Shown in pieces: positions 1-12,104 of a DNA stretch of 64,000 bases. The translations under genes were made by a program, and so were the position numbers. This DNA comes from Labia minor (lineage: Eukaryota; Arthropoda; Insecta; Dermaptera; Spongiphoridae): NCBI GenBank assembly GCA_963082975.1, contig OY720345.1, positions 3,299,001 to 3,363,000 of the forward strand, read 5' to 3'. Within the stretch, counting starts at the first letter, position 1. Every line of letters starts with the position of its first letter. The notes beneath the pieces are model-generated. The model ran no database searches and was not told where the DNA came from. It saw only the letters and a program-made list of their open reading frames with translations.

Positions 1-54
1 ATGTGTAATATTAAAGATAGAATGGCAATTCAATAAAAATATAAAAATACCTAA

Positions 55-118
55 ATATCTATCTATCTCTGTGGCTCTTTGGAACTCGAAAGTTCTTAGC
101 TGCAGCAACCACACACCT
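55..118 (-). mobile_element. RTE-type LINE, 3' end fragment
   Basis: Read on the minus strand this is the last 60 or so bases of a LINE ending in a GATA-type microsatellite (ATCT repeats on the plus strand at 55-68). It closely matches the same minus-strand end at 28318-28400: the stretch around GAACT(T/C)GAAAGTTCTT and GCAGCAAC is shared. Short tandem-repeat tails are typical of RTE-clade LINEs. It is too short to encode anything. Confidence 0.6.
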
Positions 119-2560
119 AATACAAAATATAAATACCTAAATACACATAAATAAATCCTAATATCATTCATTCTCAGATATAAATATTTTTCATCAAGTA
201 ATTAATTAATATTGTTATACGGTGTCTATAAAAAATAAAAATAATAATTACATTAATTTTGAATTTCAAATTATTATTTTTATACACATATAACTAAACA
301 AAAATAAATAAATATAAATAAATTCGAATGTTTTCATAAAAAATTATTATAATTACTTATCTATTGTTTTTAAATGAAATTTAGCAAAAATTAATTTTTC
401 AAAGTATAGTATTAAAAGTTTTTTTTTTTTTACCTAATCAAACCCTCAATCCTACTCCATATTTAAATTTGCATTTCAAGTTTTATTGATTTGAATAAAA
501 CACAATTTTGTTTATAGTTGAAAGGTTGAAATTAAATGATTTTAGCATTCAACGTAATTCAATTAGGATTCAGACAAAGTGGATGCTATTTATGGGAACT
601 GTGTTACCACAATAGGATTCTTCAATTTAGACTCGTTATCGCATATTCAATCAATATCTATTCTCTAAAATCATTTAAATGGTCTGAAATTAAACTAGAA
701 ATACGAGTATGTACAAACTACTCGTATTCTTTCACAATCTACTCAACTCTAAAATTCATATTATTATTATTTTTTTTTTTTAGTGAATTAATTATTTCCT
801 ATTTAATATGTATGATGTGGTTGTTATAAAAACAAAAATAATATAATAGATATATTTTAGGATAGAATATGAAGATAGAAAGGTTGAACGATAATCAATA
901 ATAAATTGTGGAATATGTTTAATTAGAAATATTATTATTTTTTTAACTTTTTTATCCAATTATTAAGTTTCATTTTATTAGTTAATATTATTTAAATCGT
1001 TATAATAGAAATGTTAATGTTAATGTTTCATCTCGCATATTACCTATTTTATACGAGTAATTACATATAATATAATATAATGTATAAATAGAGAGAATGA
1101 GTTTCAATGATAAGCATAATTTATGTGAAAAAAATTACCTTTAAAGAAAAATCTGTTGCGACTGTTAGATAAAATAAATTTCTAAATTTCTAAATAAATA
1201 AATAAATAAATAAATAAATGAAATAAACAAGTTGGATTGAATTAATATCATAACAATTTCTTATATTATTTCTTATGTGTGATAAGTTAAGTTTAATTAT
1301 AATTCAATAAATATAGTAATTTCTTAGAGGGTATCAACATATCTATTAAATAATGTAAATTGAAAAAGATTTAAATAGATTGGTTGAAAAATTTCCAATA
1401 GCTTTCAAATATTCACTGGATTGAAAATTAAATTTAAATTGTGATTGTGAGTTCGTCCACCATCGGATTCCTTTTTAATAGGTTATCTCATGAGTTTATA
1501 ACTCACAAAGAGAAAATCAATAAATCGGTTGTTAAATTCAAAAGTAACTATGCTTAATAATTCAATTACCTAAGCTATAAGTTATAAGTTATAAGTTATA
1601 AGTTATAAAACGTTAATATCCCTACTGAATGTGTTGGAATTTCTTAAATGTACTATTCTATTCTATGTATGTATAGTAGCAGATGCTTCCATGATTGCTA
1701 ATCCTAATTCCAATTAACTAACTAAAAGATCGCACCTCAATCTGAATCCCACCCTCCTCCTCCTCCTCCTCCTCCTCCTCAACTGGCAGCTGTCATGCAT
1801 CCTATTGCTATATCACAAACACCACTCCATGACAAACTTTCACAATAAGTCAAGTTTTCTAATCGAAATGTTGTTTGTTATTGGTGGGTCTAACCAAACC
1901 AATTAAAAACTATTAACGAATTCATTTGATTAGCAATCGAATTAATTTTAGTTTAAAAAAATGGTTCTAAATTTCATTATTATTTATTTTTTTTTTTTGT
2001 TATGTTCTCTCGACTGACGACTAATTTTTCAAAAGATAATAATAATAATAATCATATATCAGATTGTTTGATTTAACCGTTATCGGATCATGATTAGAAT
2101 TCCGTTAGAGGTAGGTAACTAAGTACATACAATGTATATATATATATATATATGAGATCAATCTTGATAAAAAAAAAAAATAATAATTAAATAGAATTCA
2201 ATAATAACTTATAAAATTTGTTTTGTGGGATGACAGATACATAAGATTATTTCAATAGTCCTGATGAAAATTTGTTCTTCATCCCTTTCAGAATTTATTT
2301 ATACGAGTATAAAATTAAAATGATAAAAACTAGAAATTCATTTATTTATTTACATGAATGAATGAATGAATGAATTGCTATTTTGATAAATCAAGATTAA
2401 AACATAAAAAAAAAACAAAACTAAATGTTTAAGTCACTTCTCCTTTGCCATATAATTAAATTGTATATAAATAAATAAATGATAAATAAAATTCAGTTTT
2501 CAATTGAGGTAGGAATTATTTTTTCAATTTATCAAAACATTTTTATTTTTATTAATATTT
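119..2560. other. AT-rich DNA without a recognisable gene
   Basis: I see no coding signal here. The block holds homopolymers and short repeats: an AAAT run near 1193-1220, an ATAAGTT heptamer array at 1576-1608, a CCT run at about 1757-1784, an AAT run near 2038-2053 and an AT run near 2131-2152. The 97-residue ORF at 536-829 is AT-rich, low in complexity and matches no family I know, so I do not annotate it as a gene. Confidence 0.6.
1576..1608. repeat. Heptamer tandem repeat (ATAAGTT)n
   Basis: Nearly five consecutive units of ATAAGTT are visible, ending in ATAAAACG. It is a short minisatellite-like array, not a telomeric motif. Confidence 0.8.
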
Positions 2561-2592
2561 GTTTTGTTTTTCTCTTTTGTTTCAGGTAAGTT
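2555..2592 (+). promoter_or_regulatory. Candidate recursive splice site (zero-length exon)
   Basis: A pyrimidine-rich run (GTTTTGTTTTTCTC, TTTTGTTT) leads into CAG at 2583-2585, immediately followed by GTAAGT at 2586-2591. A strong acceptor fused to a consensus donor is the ratchet-point signature described in long Drosophila introns: the upstream exon joins here, regenerates a 5' splice site and is spliced again. A possible branch-point TATTAAT-like sequence lies upstream near 2550. The same arrangement recurs on the same strand at 35327. RNA evidence is not available here. Confidence 0.5.
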
Positions 2593-3011
2593 TCTTATTA
2601 TCTTCACTTCATATATGATAATATGGTATTGTATTCATTAAATATATACTTATATTATTGATATTATATCTCCATTACAAATTTAAATTTTGAATTTAAT
2701 TTTAAAATATAGTAATAAGAAATTTAGGTTACAAAGAATTTAAAAAAAAAAAAAATGATAGACTAAATAAATAAATATGTAGTTCAATTTCTCTCAATTT
2801 ATTTGTAATAAGAAAACGCTTTATTTTTTAAATTCCAATATAAAATTTTAGAAAATAATAACAAAACAAAAATTCATATCCTCCCATTCATATAATAAAC
2901 GATTATATGGAATCTCATATTGAATTTCAAACATAAACTTTTATCTATATTGCTTCATACATAGTTAACGTATTCATCGATGAGGTCAGGATAAAACACG
3001 TTAGATTTCTA

Positions 3012-3046
3012 TCGGAGGGAGGGAAGGGGAGGGGAGGGGAGGGGGA
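3012..3046 (+). repeat. G-rich GGGGA repeat, G-quadruplex candidate
   Basis: Six closely spaced runs of three to five G separated by single A or AA lie at about 3015-3045. This fits an intramolecular G-quadruplex pattern and stands out in very AT-rich surroundings. Confidence 0.7.
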
Positions 3047-3328
3047 ACGGAATAATATATTTTTATATGAAATGTATTCGAATCCTATGAATTAAAAATG
3101 AGCATTTTACAAATTGAATCTCGTAGAATATCTCTCTCTCTCTCTCTCTCTCTCTCTATTATATATGATATATTTGTTGTGTTGTTTTTTTATTTTTTCT
3201 CAAATAAATAAACAGAGAAAAAATATTATTACATGATTAAATTATTAAAATTAACTGCATAAGTATATATATTTTTTATTATAAATTTGTAATATTTATA
3301 AGTTAAAAAGAAATTGCATAATATTTAA

Positions 3329-3363
<35 letters not shown>

Positions 3364-3518
3364 AATATATATGAGTACCTGGTCCATCGAGCCTTCGTAT
3401 GGTCATCAAAAAAAAAAAATTATTCCTTATTATCGGATTTGTCTGGCAATATTAATAATATTAATAATTATTTAGAATTTTTTTTGGTTTTGTTTATCTA
3501 TACCAGAAATATAGTAGA
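3047..3518. other. AT-rich DNA with CT and AT microsatellites
   Basis: It contains a (CT)n run at about 3130-3157 and an (AT)n run at about 3332-3360. At 3372-3450 a decayed relative of the GC-rich hairpin unit seen at 3523 (GAGCC, then an A-run, then TTATTATCGG and TGTCTGGCAAT) is recognisable. No gene is seen. Confidence 0.55.
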
Positions 3519-4676
3519 ATAGTACCGGGACCCCGAGCCTCGGCTCGGTACTTAAGTTAAAAAAAAATGATTCATTATTATTGGGTTTGGCTGGTAATAT
3601 TAATACTTGGGACACCGAGCTGATATACAATTCTTTAATTATTTATTACAATTATTAAATGTTGCATCATTGCATGGAACTTGGGGTCCTCAATAATACA
3701 TAAATATGTATACCGGGACCCCGAGCCTCGGCTCGGTACTTAAGTTAAAAAAAATGATTCATTATTATTGGATTTGGCTGGTAATATTAATACTTGGGAC
3801 ACCGAGCTCGCTCTACCCTTTAAAAAATATTGATATACAATTCTTTAATTATTTATTACAATTATTAAATGTATTAAATAATATTTTATTGAAAAAATAT
3901 TAAAAATTATAAAACTATCTAAAACTTAATTAATAAAAGAACAATGAATAAATAAATCACGAAAATAGATAAAAAAAAAAAATGCACGCGGCGAGTTTTG
4001 ATCCTTCGAACTCGGGGAGTAAAAACAATTGTTCTTACCACTGGTCTATGATATTTTGATAATTAAAAAGATATTTTTACCATCTTTCAAAGACATTTAT
4101 TTGTTTTGTTGTTTTTTTTGAGAGAGATTAATAAATATATATATATTTTATTAAAAATAAATATTTTTAATTTTATTTCGAAATTAAATAATAAATTTTA
4201 AAATATTTTAAATATAAAAAAAATATTAATACAATATCTTTTAAAAAAAGGCGGGAGTCAACCAACCGTATTTTATTTTGTTGTTATTTTTTTTTGAGAG
4301 AGATTAATAAATATATATATATATATTTTATTAAAAATAGATATTTTTAATTTTATTTCGAAATTTATTTTATTTTAAAATATTTTAAATATAAAAAAAA
4401 TATTAATACAATATCTTTTAAAAAAAGGCGGGAGTAAAATTGATGACGTCACACCCATATATAATTTTTAATTAAGAAATTAATAATGAAGCTGTAAGTT
4501 TCAAGAGATGTGATCAATAAAACTCAATTTTTCTTTATAAATACTATATCTAGTGTGAATTTGAAAAAAATCGTTAGAGCGGTTTTTGAGAACCAATATA
4601 TATAGATAGATATATAGATAGATAGATAGATATATAGATAGATATATACAATTTTAGCTAGCATAATAAGATAAGA
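3519..4676 (-). mobile_element. Nonautonomous Helitron-like element, copy L
   Basis: Read on the minus strand it starts TCTTATCTTATTATGC after an A at 4677. It ends in a GC-rich hairpin (CCGAGCC, GA, GGCTCGG in palindromic arrangement near 3531-3546) followed by GGTCCCGGTA and CTAT, where copy R at 35899 keeps CTAG followed by T. A 5' TC, a 3' hairpin and a CTRR end are Helitron hallmarks. The terminal unit is duplicated (3523-3620 and 3711-3810). It also carries two copies of an AT-rich unit ending in GCGGGAGT (4099-4260, 4275-4438), a TGACGTCA palindrome at 4444-4451, GATA repeats and a tRNA-like stretch. It encodes nothing. Confidence 0.6.
3983..4050 (-). other. tRNA-derived-looking segment inside the Helitron, copy L
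   Basis: On the minus strand an A-box-like GACCAGTGGTAAGA is followed about 30 nt later by a B-box-like GAGTTCGAAGGATC and then a T-run after GCCGCG. Copy R has the equivalent stretch at 36701-36770. It looks like a pol III promoter remnant (SINE head or tRNA pseudogene), not a functional tRNA. Confidence 0.4.
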
Positions 4677-6989
4677 TAAATCTTAGAAATTGAACTATAT
4701 ATATATATATATATCTATATATATGTAATAATATTTTGATCCCGGAAGGGAGAATTTAGAATTAATAACAAACATGTCACACATGATAGGATTAGTGAAG
4801 AGTTGACCAAGTTTGAATAAATAAATTAATAAATTAATCATATGATAATCTTGTTTACTTATAATTGAAATTTCCTATTATCAAATTAATCAATTATTTC
4901 CTCCATGTTAATTAAAATTTAGGGGGGTCGATTATTATATTTATTTAATCTCTCTTAATAATATAAAACATGTATTATAATAAATTTCATAAATATATAT
5001 ATTTCACTTATACTTGTAATTAAAATTATACTCATATGTAATACTGAGAGGTATTTCTCTCCCTTTAATTAAATATTTTCATTTGATTATAACAAAAAAG
5101 TTTTTTTTCAATGAATTAATTTTATTTTTATTTTACGGTTGGACACAAATTATTTTTTCTAAATAGGTATTTGTTTGTGTGAGATGATTTAATCGGAGTT
5201 CAATATCTTTCCGCCGTGCTATTTCTTCAGGTTTGGAAACAAGAAATAGTCACTCGGGGCTAAATCCAGAGAATAAGACGGATGATTAAGTAATTCGTAT
5301 TCCAATTCATGAATTTTCCCATTTTCTTCTCTAATCACAAAAAAAAAAATAAAAAAATAAAAATCATCCAGTTAGTTTCAATTTCGACAGATGTCAGCTG
5401 ATAGTTGACTGCTGACATGGAGTAGTGTTGCCACTTCATTTAAGAGCTGTTAAATTCAAAAAGTCACATACTTATTGGCCTGCCCATGTGTAATTAAACA
5501 AATATATACATACATAATTGTTTTAATATTAATATTATAATGGTTTATTATAATTGTTTTAATATTAATATTAATATTATATCTGGCGAGATGGTAAAAA
5601 TTAGATATAATTATTTTTAATTTTCATGTTAATCTTCCTCGTATGTATGATTATACATATATGTACATATTCATAATAATTGTATCAGTTTTCATTTCAT
5701 TCGATTACAATTACAATTACAATTATCATAGGTAATTTTCTCGTAATCAATTTCAAATGCTTTGATAGGGTTATTGACTAATTAAATAAAAATTAAATGG
5801 TTATCAGAGTAAAGACAAGTAGTCCTATAGCAGGATTTTAGAAATGAACATGTTGGAAGGTAAGGTATGTAGTATGGTCGTCGTCGTCGTCGTCGTGTTT
5901 CGAGGTCGTTGGCTGCTGAACCCAAACCCGGTGGAGACTGTAATGCGCGGGTAGGACCCTATTCCGCCTCGGGATTAATAAGAATCCGCCAACCAAACAA
6001 GATTTGCACGAAGGGATACATTCAATGTCCGTGATTTCGTCTTAATGGTTTGTTAGTTAGTAATGGATTGCAGTATACTCGTATACATATTTGATGTTAC
6101 TTCCCTGAGGCTGATACAGCTCCTATTGTTCCATCTCAATATTGATTGCACTTAAACGGTCAAGGTCGTTTAATTTTAGTTACTTGCTCACCGATTCATA
6201 TTACATTCGTTACATTAAAGGATACCTATTATACGGCATTTGAAATTTACGGTATTTAAGCAAATTAATGCCTTCCAAGCCTGATATTAAGCTATTCAAT
6301 GAAGGAAGGATATTACCAGGATTTTCTTCTTTATCATACAAACCATAAATAATTTATCTACATTTAAAATCAAATCTCATAAGATATTTTTCTAAAATCT
6401 ACATATGTCAGGAGCGATGACGAAATATTTTATTTTCATGATAGAATAAGCAATATTTTAGATAAAATATCCGCAAAAACATTAATTAATCATATAATAC
6501 TTATTTATTTTATTTATAAGATAAATATCCATTTTAATTAATCGCATTTATAAATTATTTAAGTAACAATTTCTTGTTTATATTTTTAAATCAAAACATA
6601 ATAGTAATATTTTGTAGTTAGAGACTAATATTTTATTTTACTTAAAAAAAAAAAATAAGTTTTATGATAAAATTTTTCATTTTTAAATTAGAGCAAAATA
6701 AAGAATTAAAATCTTTTGTTATTAGCAAATGAAAAATAGCTAAATATTTAGTGTTTTATAATTAGAATTTATCATATAAAACATAATATTAAGTTAAGAA
6801 GAAGAAAAAAAGGCTTATCTTCTAGAAAGAATGAAGTTTAGGAAATCAAGAATAGAATATATTAAAATTAGATAATAGATTCATAAAAAACAATTTTTTT
6901 TTTTAAATTGAACATTGATATTTTAATAATTTTATTTTTTATTTTTTTCAATTTAATTACTCTAAAATAAAATAAGATTTAAAGTTTTA
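4677..6989. other. AT-rich DNA with one GC-richer island
   Basis: Most of this block is AT-rich filler with A-runs and TA repeats, and I see no gene in it. The exception is 5868-6060, listed separately. A short match to the family C terminus (TCTGGCGAGATGGTAA) lies near 5582-5597. Confidence 0.5.
5868..6060. other. GC-richer island with (CGT)n run
   Basis: A run of GTC/CGT triplets (5877-5896) is followed by about 150 bp of complex, non-repetitive sequence, much less AT-rich than its flanks. The only short + frame, ATG at 5874, runs about 26 codons and starts with a string of valines before TAG, so it is weak as a gene. It is a candidate conserved non-coding element or unrecognised exon. Confidence 0.35.
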
Positions 6990-7035
6990 TCTCGCCAGAA
7001 ATAGTATTGCGATCACAAAAATTTCAATGTCGAGA
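6990..7035 (+). mobile_element. Family C element, 5' end fragment
   Basis: TCTCGCCAGAAATAGTATTG, then CGATCAC and CAATGTCGAG, match the 5' end of family C copies (compare 25574 and 59947). Only about 45 bp is preserved, preceded by A as in the other copies. Confidence 0.6.
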
Positions 7036-7163
7036 TTAGGGAATGACAAGATTGAATAGGTTCAATTAAAAAATGCTTATATAAAATTATAACTAAAAAT
7101 GATTTATTTAATAAAACTGTAAGAATTTAAATTACAATAGATAACTCAAGAAATTAAGATGAA

Positions 7164-7765
7164 TCTATATATATAAAAGGCAATGTCTGTGTGTCTGTCT
7201 GTGTGTTTGTCAAATACTCAAAAACTACCCGTCCGAGTACGGTGAAACTTTCAGGGATTGTTGTGGGCATCCCAGGGAAGGTTTTAATCTATCTATATAT
7301 ATAAAAGGCAATGTCTGTGTGTCTGTCTGTGTTATTGTTTTGTGTTTTGTACATATATATGTAAAATAAAGAACAAACAGAAATAAGAAAATAAATTTTA
7401 TAATTAATATAATTTATAAAAAAAAATAATGTTCATAAACTTAGAATATTAATTATTTAATTAATTAAAATCTACTTAAATAAATGCAAAGAGCCACAAA
7501 TATATTAGTAAATATATAAATAATAATATGAAATAGTCAATAAATCTTACTTATTATACTAGGAAAATTTGTTGTTGCTTAAATTAAAATATATTTTCCA
7601 AGAAAACAAATATATATCTTATCTACTTATACTGATTGAAACAAAATGGATGAAAACCTTTTACATACAGACTTTCAACCAAATACCATGTATCATTCGG
7701 GGGTACAGGGGGCGGAGCCCCCGTCTAGGTGTGAAGAGCGCCTGGAAGGCGCTCGGAGCAGCTAG
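7164..7765 (+). mobile_element. Nonautonomous Helitron, family D copy 1
   Basis: It begins with TCTATATATATAAAAGGCAA after an A and ends with a GGGGGCGGAGCCCCC palindrome, a stem-loop GAGCGCCT/AGGCGCTC, GGAGCAG and CTAG (7762-7765), followed by T. TC start, 3' hairpin, CTRR end and A/T flanks are the canonical Helitron set, and there is no target duplication. The 5' terminus is present twice (7164 and 7292), separated by 128 bp. No Rep/helicase coding capacity is present, so it would depend on a partner for movement. The short ORF at 7569-7817 merely reads through the 3' hairpin. Confidence 0.8.
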
Positions 7766-10419
7766 TTATATATATTCCTACTTAACCTATAAAACATTTG
7801 ATAATTTACATACCTAATATACATAATAAATAAATCAAAATATTCAAATTCAAATTAGTAATTATTGTATGATGTTAAGTAGATAATTTATATTATTTTT
7901 TCATTCATTTAATACTAAAATTCAGCCATTTTATAAATTCTTTAGTTAGACTAGAAAATGTTATGAGAGATAGTCTTTTGACAGATCCTTAAGGATTAAA
8001 AGATGATGAGGGGCGACTCCAAATGCATTTACTATAGAAAGTGGAGGATATAGATGGAATTATATATTGATTGAGTCAGTTAAATCCTCAATTTTCATTA
8101 ACGTTCTTATCGTATCTTTTATATGTCACGATTAAATGATTTTTTTTTTTTCAATAAAAATCCTTTCTTTATAATTAATACATATATATATAAATATATA
8201 TTTATTATAATTATCAGATTTATCAGGGATATAATCACGTATTTTTATGAGATTGTTTTCTCGACGTTTCGGCACCCATTTTGGCGCCATATTCAAGGGG
8301 CAATTTGGCGGGAATATTTTGGGGATTCTGGGTCTTACAAGAGGCGGTCACGACATGTTACCAATCGATTTTGATGAAACTCAGTGTATCAGTGTGTTTT
8401 ATAATTACGTAGAATAATATATACATATAAGATAAATTTTATAATATTTGTAATAAGAAATTTATAAAGTAATATCACTAATACATGTATTATGTTTTAT
8501 GTAATTTTTCTAAACAAATTCTTTTGTACATACTCGTACAAGTACTGACTAGATAGAATTCAATTTTCTTCAGAAATAATACAAAAACTAGACTAGTATA
8601 AATTAAATAAAATTAATTTTGTATGCATTAACAAATTGTATACTTACAATTAGATATAATATATTGAAATTTGTTGCAAGGGATCTCATAAAATTAATCT
8701 TTATGAATATTTTTATTTAAGTAGGTATAATAAAAAATATTAATTTAAGATTTTATACTAAATTTTAATATTTAAATTATCTATAAACACATAAACATCA
8801 TATCACACACAAATATATTTAAATTATTATTATTTTAATGAGCATGAATTGAAATAAACCTATAAATTTTATTTATGTAAACTCCAATATCTTATCTATC
8901 ATCTTTCAAAGAGTGCATCTTTTATCTCATCGTTGAATAATTAATTCTCCAATATAATTTTAATAAAAGTACTCTTTACTATCTTAACTCTATACTACTA
9001 CTTATATCTATTTCCAACTAAAAAGAAAAACAAAAAAAAAAGAAAAATATCATTTCACATCCACCTGTAAAAAAAAAAACTTCATGAGTATCGAATTCCA
9101 TCTATTAAAATAAAACTTGTTTATTTTTCTGACTGGTCGATGCCAAAGTCATTCGAACTATTTATAATCCGGGGTTGGTTAAATAAAGATAAAAAAAAAA
9201 ATTGTTGTTTGGAGGGCGCTCAACTCTATACTTAATGTCAGGAACACATATTCGCAATCTCGGAAGATGAATAGAAAAACAACCACTCCCTTTTCACTCT
9301 TTCTCCAATGTAGGTAGGTAGATTTTCAAGAGACGATGATAAATAATGAATTGCTAAACTAAATAATGAAATAGTTTTGCCTTTGGAGATTTTTTAATAT
9401 TTAATTATGTATTATATGTACAAATACTTGTAATGTTTTACTCATTATAAATTGAAATTTATCGCATCATTTAATTAATTAGTAAGTAAGTATATTTACT
9501 TATAATCACACAAGTATAATTAAATTATGGATAGGTAAGTTAATTAATTAATTATACATTGGACATTATTATTGAATTCTTCAAATTCCATGTCATATAG
9601 GTAGGTACATACTTACATTGTTTGTAAATCACTCAAATAATATTACATACATACGCGTACACATATGCCCTATATGTATTACATTATAAATATAATAGTA
9701 ATTTTTGTAGTTATCATTAGTTAAAATATTTGACTAAAATCGATTTTATTTAAAATTTCTAAAATATGTAAGTATGATATATTTAGTAAGTTAAAATGTT
9801 TATATTCTTCTTCTTCTTCTTCTTCTTCTTCTTCTTCTTCTTCTTTACTTGTCTTATAAAAATTAATTTTTCTATATAAGCTAAAAGTGGCCAGGCTCAG
9901 AACCGAATAAATTAATTTCTAAACAACATTATACGAGTATATATAATATATTATCCATTATCATATACAAAACGTATGAATAGTTATTCTTACTAAGAAT
10001 ATTTTATACACAATTGGAGTTTTCTTTTTTATGATTCCATATACAAAATGCACGCACGATATAAGCCTACTAATACCAAGTAAGTAAGTATATTATATGT
10101 ATGTCGAATAAAACTAAATAAACTAAAAGTAAATACGTATTAGTAAGTATGATATAAAGAACTATTATTTTATAAAGAATTATTTTGTACTATATTGAAA
10201 CTAACTAACTAATTTATAATAATATAATAATAAATAAACAATTTGTATTTGATCATTTGCAATCAAATCTTTATTAAATTTTAAATTATTTTAATTATAT
10301 TTATATATCTTTTCATTTTGCTTTATTTTTTATAAAAAACAAAAATAAATTTTATTACTATTAAGTAGTAATATTTATTAATATTAATTTATTTAATAAT
10401 TTAAAAATCTATAATAAAA

Positions 10420-10451
<32 letters not shown>

Positions 10452-10760
10452 ATAATTCGGCCTAATAGTTAAGTTTTTATTATTGATTGATTTTTGCTCA
10501 AATGACAGTTGTAGGTATTTCAAGTATTTCATTCATTAGAAGTTTGTTAGGTTATTAGGATGTTTGTTATGAAGAACGAATGGAATTCAACTCAATTAAA
10601 GCATTGATCAAACCCCCTCCCCCCCCACCCACCCCGATCTGAAATAATTAAGGCACTTTAAGAGAGAATATCAATTATTAAAAGAAATTATTATTTTTAT
10701 TTCTTTAAGTTTTTGTTTAAAATAAATACTTAAAATCTTTTTGATTAATAAAAAATTAAT
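7766..10760. other. AT-rich DNA without a recognisable gene
   Basis: Filler with a long (TTC)n run at about 9797-9845, TA-rich repeats and A-runs. At 8255-8300 the minus strand reads ATGGCGCC..AAAATGG..GCCGAAACGTCG, resembling a motif seen near the ends of some invertebrate retroelements; this is too short to assign. At 9870-9900 (GTGGCCAGGCTCAGAACCGA) there is a scrap of the family B 3' end. No gene is seen. Confidence 0.5.
9797..9845 (+). repeat. (TTC)n microsatellite
   Basis: A run of about sixteen TTC units is directly visible. It is a polypyrimidine tract, with GAA on the other strand. Confidence 0.9.
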
Positions 10761-10771
10761 TATATTTGTTT

Positions 10772-11030
10772 CTTCTTCTTAAGGTGCCGTCTCCCTTTCG
10801 GAGTTTGGCTATCATCATGACTAGGACAGCCTTAGAAACTGCCCAGCCATAATGATTTTTCTTCGGAATGTTAATCCGGTGGTTTCCCGTTGCCTAACGA
10901 GTGTATAGAACCAGAAACTTGAGAAAATTGAATTTTATTAGAAAAATTTGTTCTTAGTTGGAATCGAACGTCGACTTGTTGTGTAGATAATTGCTACGCT
11001 ACACTCTCGGCTAGCTGCCTCCTTATTTCC
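10772..11030 (-). mobile_element. tRNA-derived SINE with target duplication
   Basis: On the minus strand, after a short lead, an A-box-like TAGCCGAGAGTGT (11013-11001) and a B-box GTTCGATTCC (10969-10960) are spaced as in a tRNA. A body with CAACGGGAAACCACCGG follows, then a 3' end GACGGCACCTTAAG with an AAG tail. The element is flanked by a perfect 11-bp duplication, TATATTTGTTT, at 10761-10771 and 11031-11041. That is what LINE-driven insertion of a pol III transcript leaves. Length is about 259 bp. It is the best-preserved SINE in the window and probably fairly young, since the duplication has no mismatch. Confidence 0.82.
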
Positions 11031-11041
11031 TATATTTGTTT

Positions 11042-11439
11042 AAATTATTTTATTATTTACTTTAATGTTTATAAATAGATTGGATATTTAATGTAGGTAT
11101 TTTATTTTAATTTTTGGATTATAATTTATAATTTGATTATTTTTCATATTATATTAAAATCCAATAACTTCAATATTTTTAAATTTAAAATAATTAATTT
11201 GATGAGTTTTTATTTCGTCAGTTATCAATTTATGATCTTTTAAACTTTTTATCGTTAATTTTCAAAGGTATAATTAATAATAATTTATTATACATATATA
11301 CATTTACACATTATATTATCCTGATCTGAATATCTTTTTTTTTTTTTTGGACAAATATATATATGATAAAATATTTAGGATATATGTTTAGATTTAAAAA
11401 AAAAAAAAATATCATAAATAAAAAATTGCAATGAAATGA
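11042..11439. other. AT-rich spacer
   Basis: Simple A/T-rich sequence with a T-run near 11336-11348. I see nothing else. Confidence 0.6.
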
Positions 11440-11790
11440 AATAAGGTGGGAGGGAGTGAGTGGGGAGAACCACCCTTGAACGGAGGAACCCTTGGCGCCT
11501 TACAGTCGCGACTAAAACGAACACGTGCATTTTGTGATTTATTTGAAATGGTCGGAAAGTTCCCATAGGTCGATCGAAAAGCCTGAGGACCTCTCTCTCT
11601 CTCCTTTTGCGCGGGTGGTGGGTGAGGAAGCGGTAAGAGGAGGACTACGAATATGAATTATGTTCCCTTATGATTATATGCGACCTCGGTTCGGGTCGAT
11701 TTTAATCAGAACTTGACCGAGAAGGATTGATAGCTGGTACGAATCAGCAGGAAACGATGAATGTTATACGTAAAGGACCATAGATAGGTT
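11440..11790. other. GC-richer island, possible conserved element
   Basis: About 350 bp of complex sequence contrasts with its flanks: ACGAACACGTGCATTTTGTG near 11517, TTATGATTATATGCGACC near 11670, and later AACTTGACCGAGAAGG. A 63-codon minus frame crosses part of it (11375-11566), but it begins and ends in low-complexity sequence and resembles no family. I favour a regulatory island (it includes a CACGTG E-box) over coding; an exon cannot be excluded. Confidence 0.35.
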
Positions 11791-11864
11791 CATCTGTGAA
11801 TGGAATAAATTTTATCCTCCCTTCTCCATCATCCCTATTAGAATTTGCATTTTGACTTAATTCC

Positions 11865-11867
<3 letters not shown>

Positions 11868-11927
<60 letters not shown>
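11868..11927 (+). repeat. Compound (AT)n(GA)n microsatellite
   Basis: About fourteen AT units run directly into about fourteen GA/AG units, followed by an A-run at 11936-11949. Confidence 0.9.
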
Positions 11928-11928
<1 letters not shown>

Positions 11929-12075
11929 ACTTTGAAAAAAAAAAAAAAACAAACTTGTCTGATTTGCCGACTTAAAAATCTCACAAAGATTTCCATCTCG
12001 TACTGCTAATTATTTGTTTGTTTGTTTGTTTGTGAGTGAAAGAGGCCCTTTCTAATAATATTATAGAAGATGACA

Positions 12076-12104
12076 GTGCAGCAGCAGCAGCAGCAGCAGC
12101 AGCA
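12076..12104 (+). repeat. (CAG)n microsatellite
   Basis: Nine consecutive CAG triplets are visible. They do not lie in a long open frame, so a polyglutamine reading is not supported. Confidence 0.85.

Noticed and set aside
8255..8300. GCCGAAACGTCG motif as a Penelope/LINE end
   Set aside because: Resembles a motif seen in some retroelements, but only about 40 bp with no other element structure.
12076..12104. CAG repeat as polyglutamine coding
   Set aside because: No long open frame on either side; short frames break immediately.
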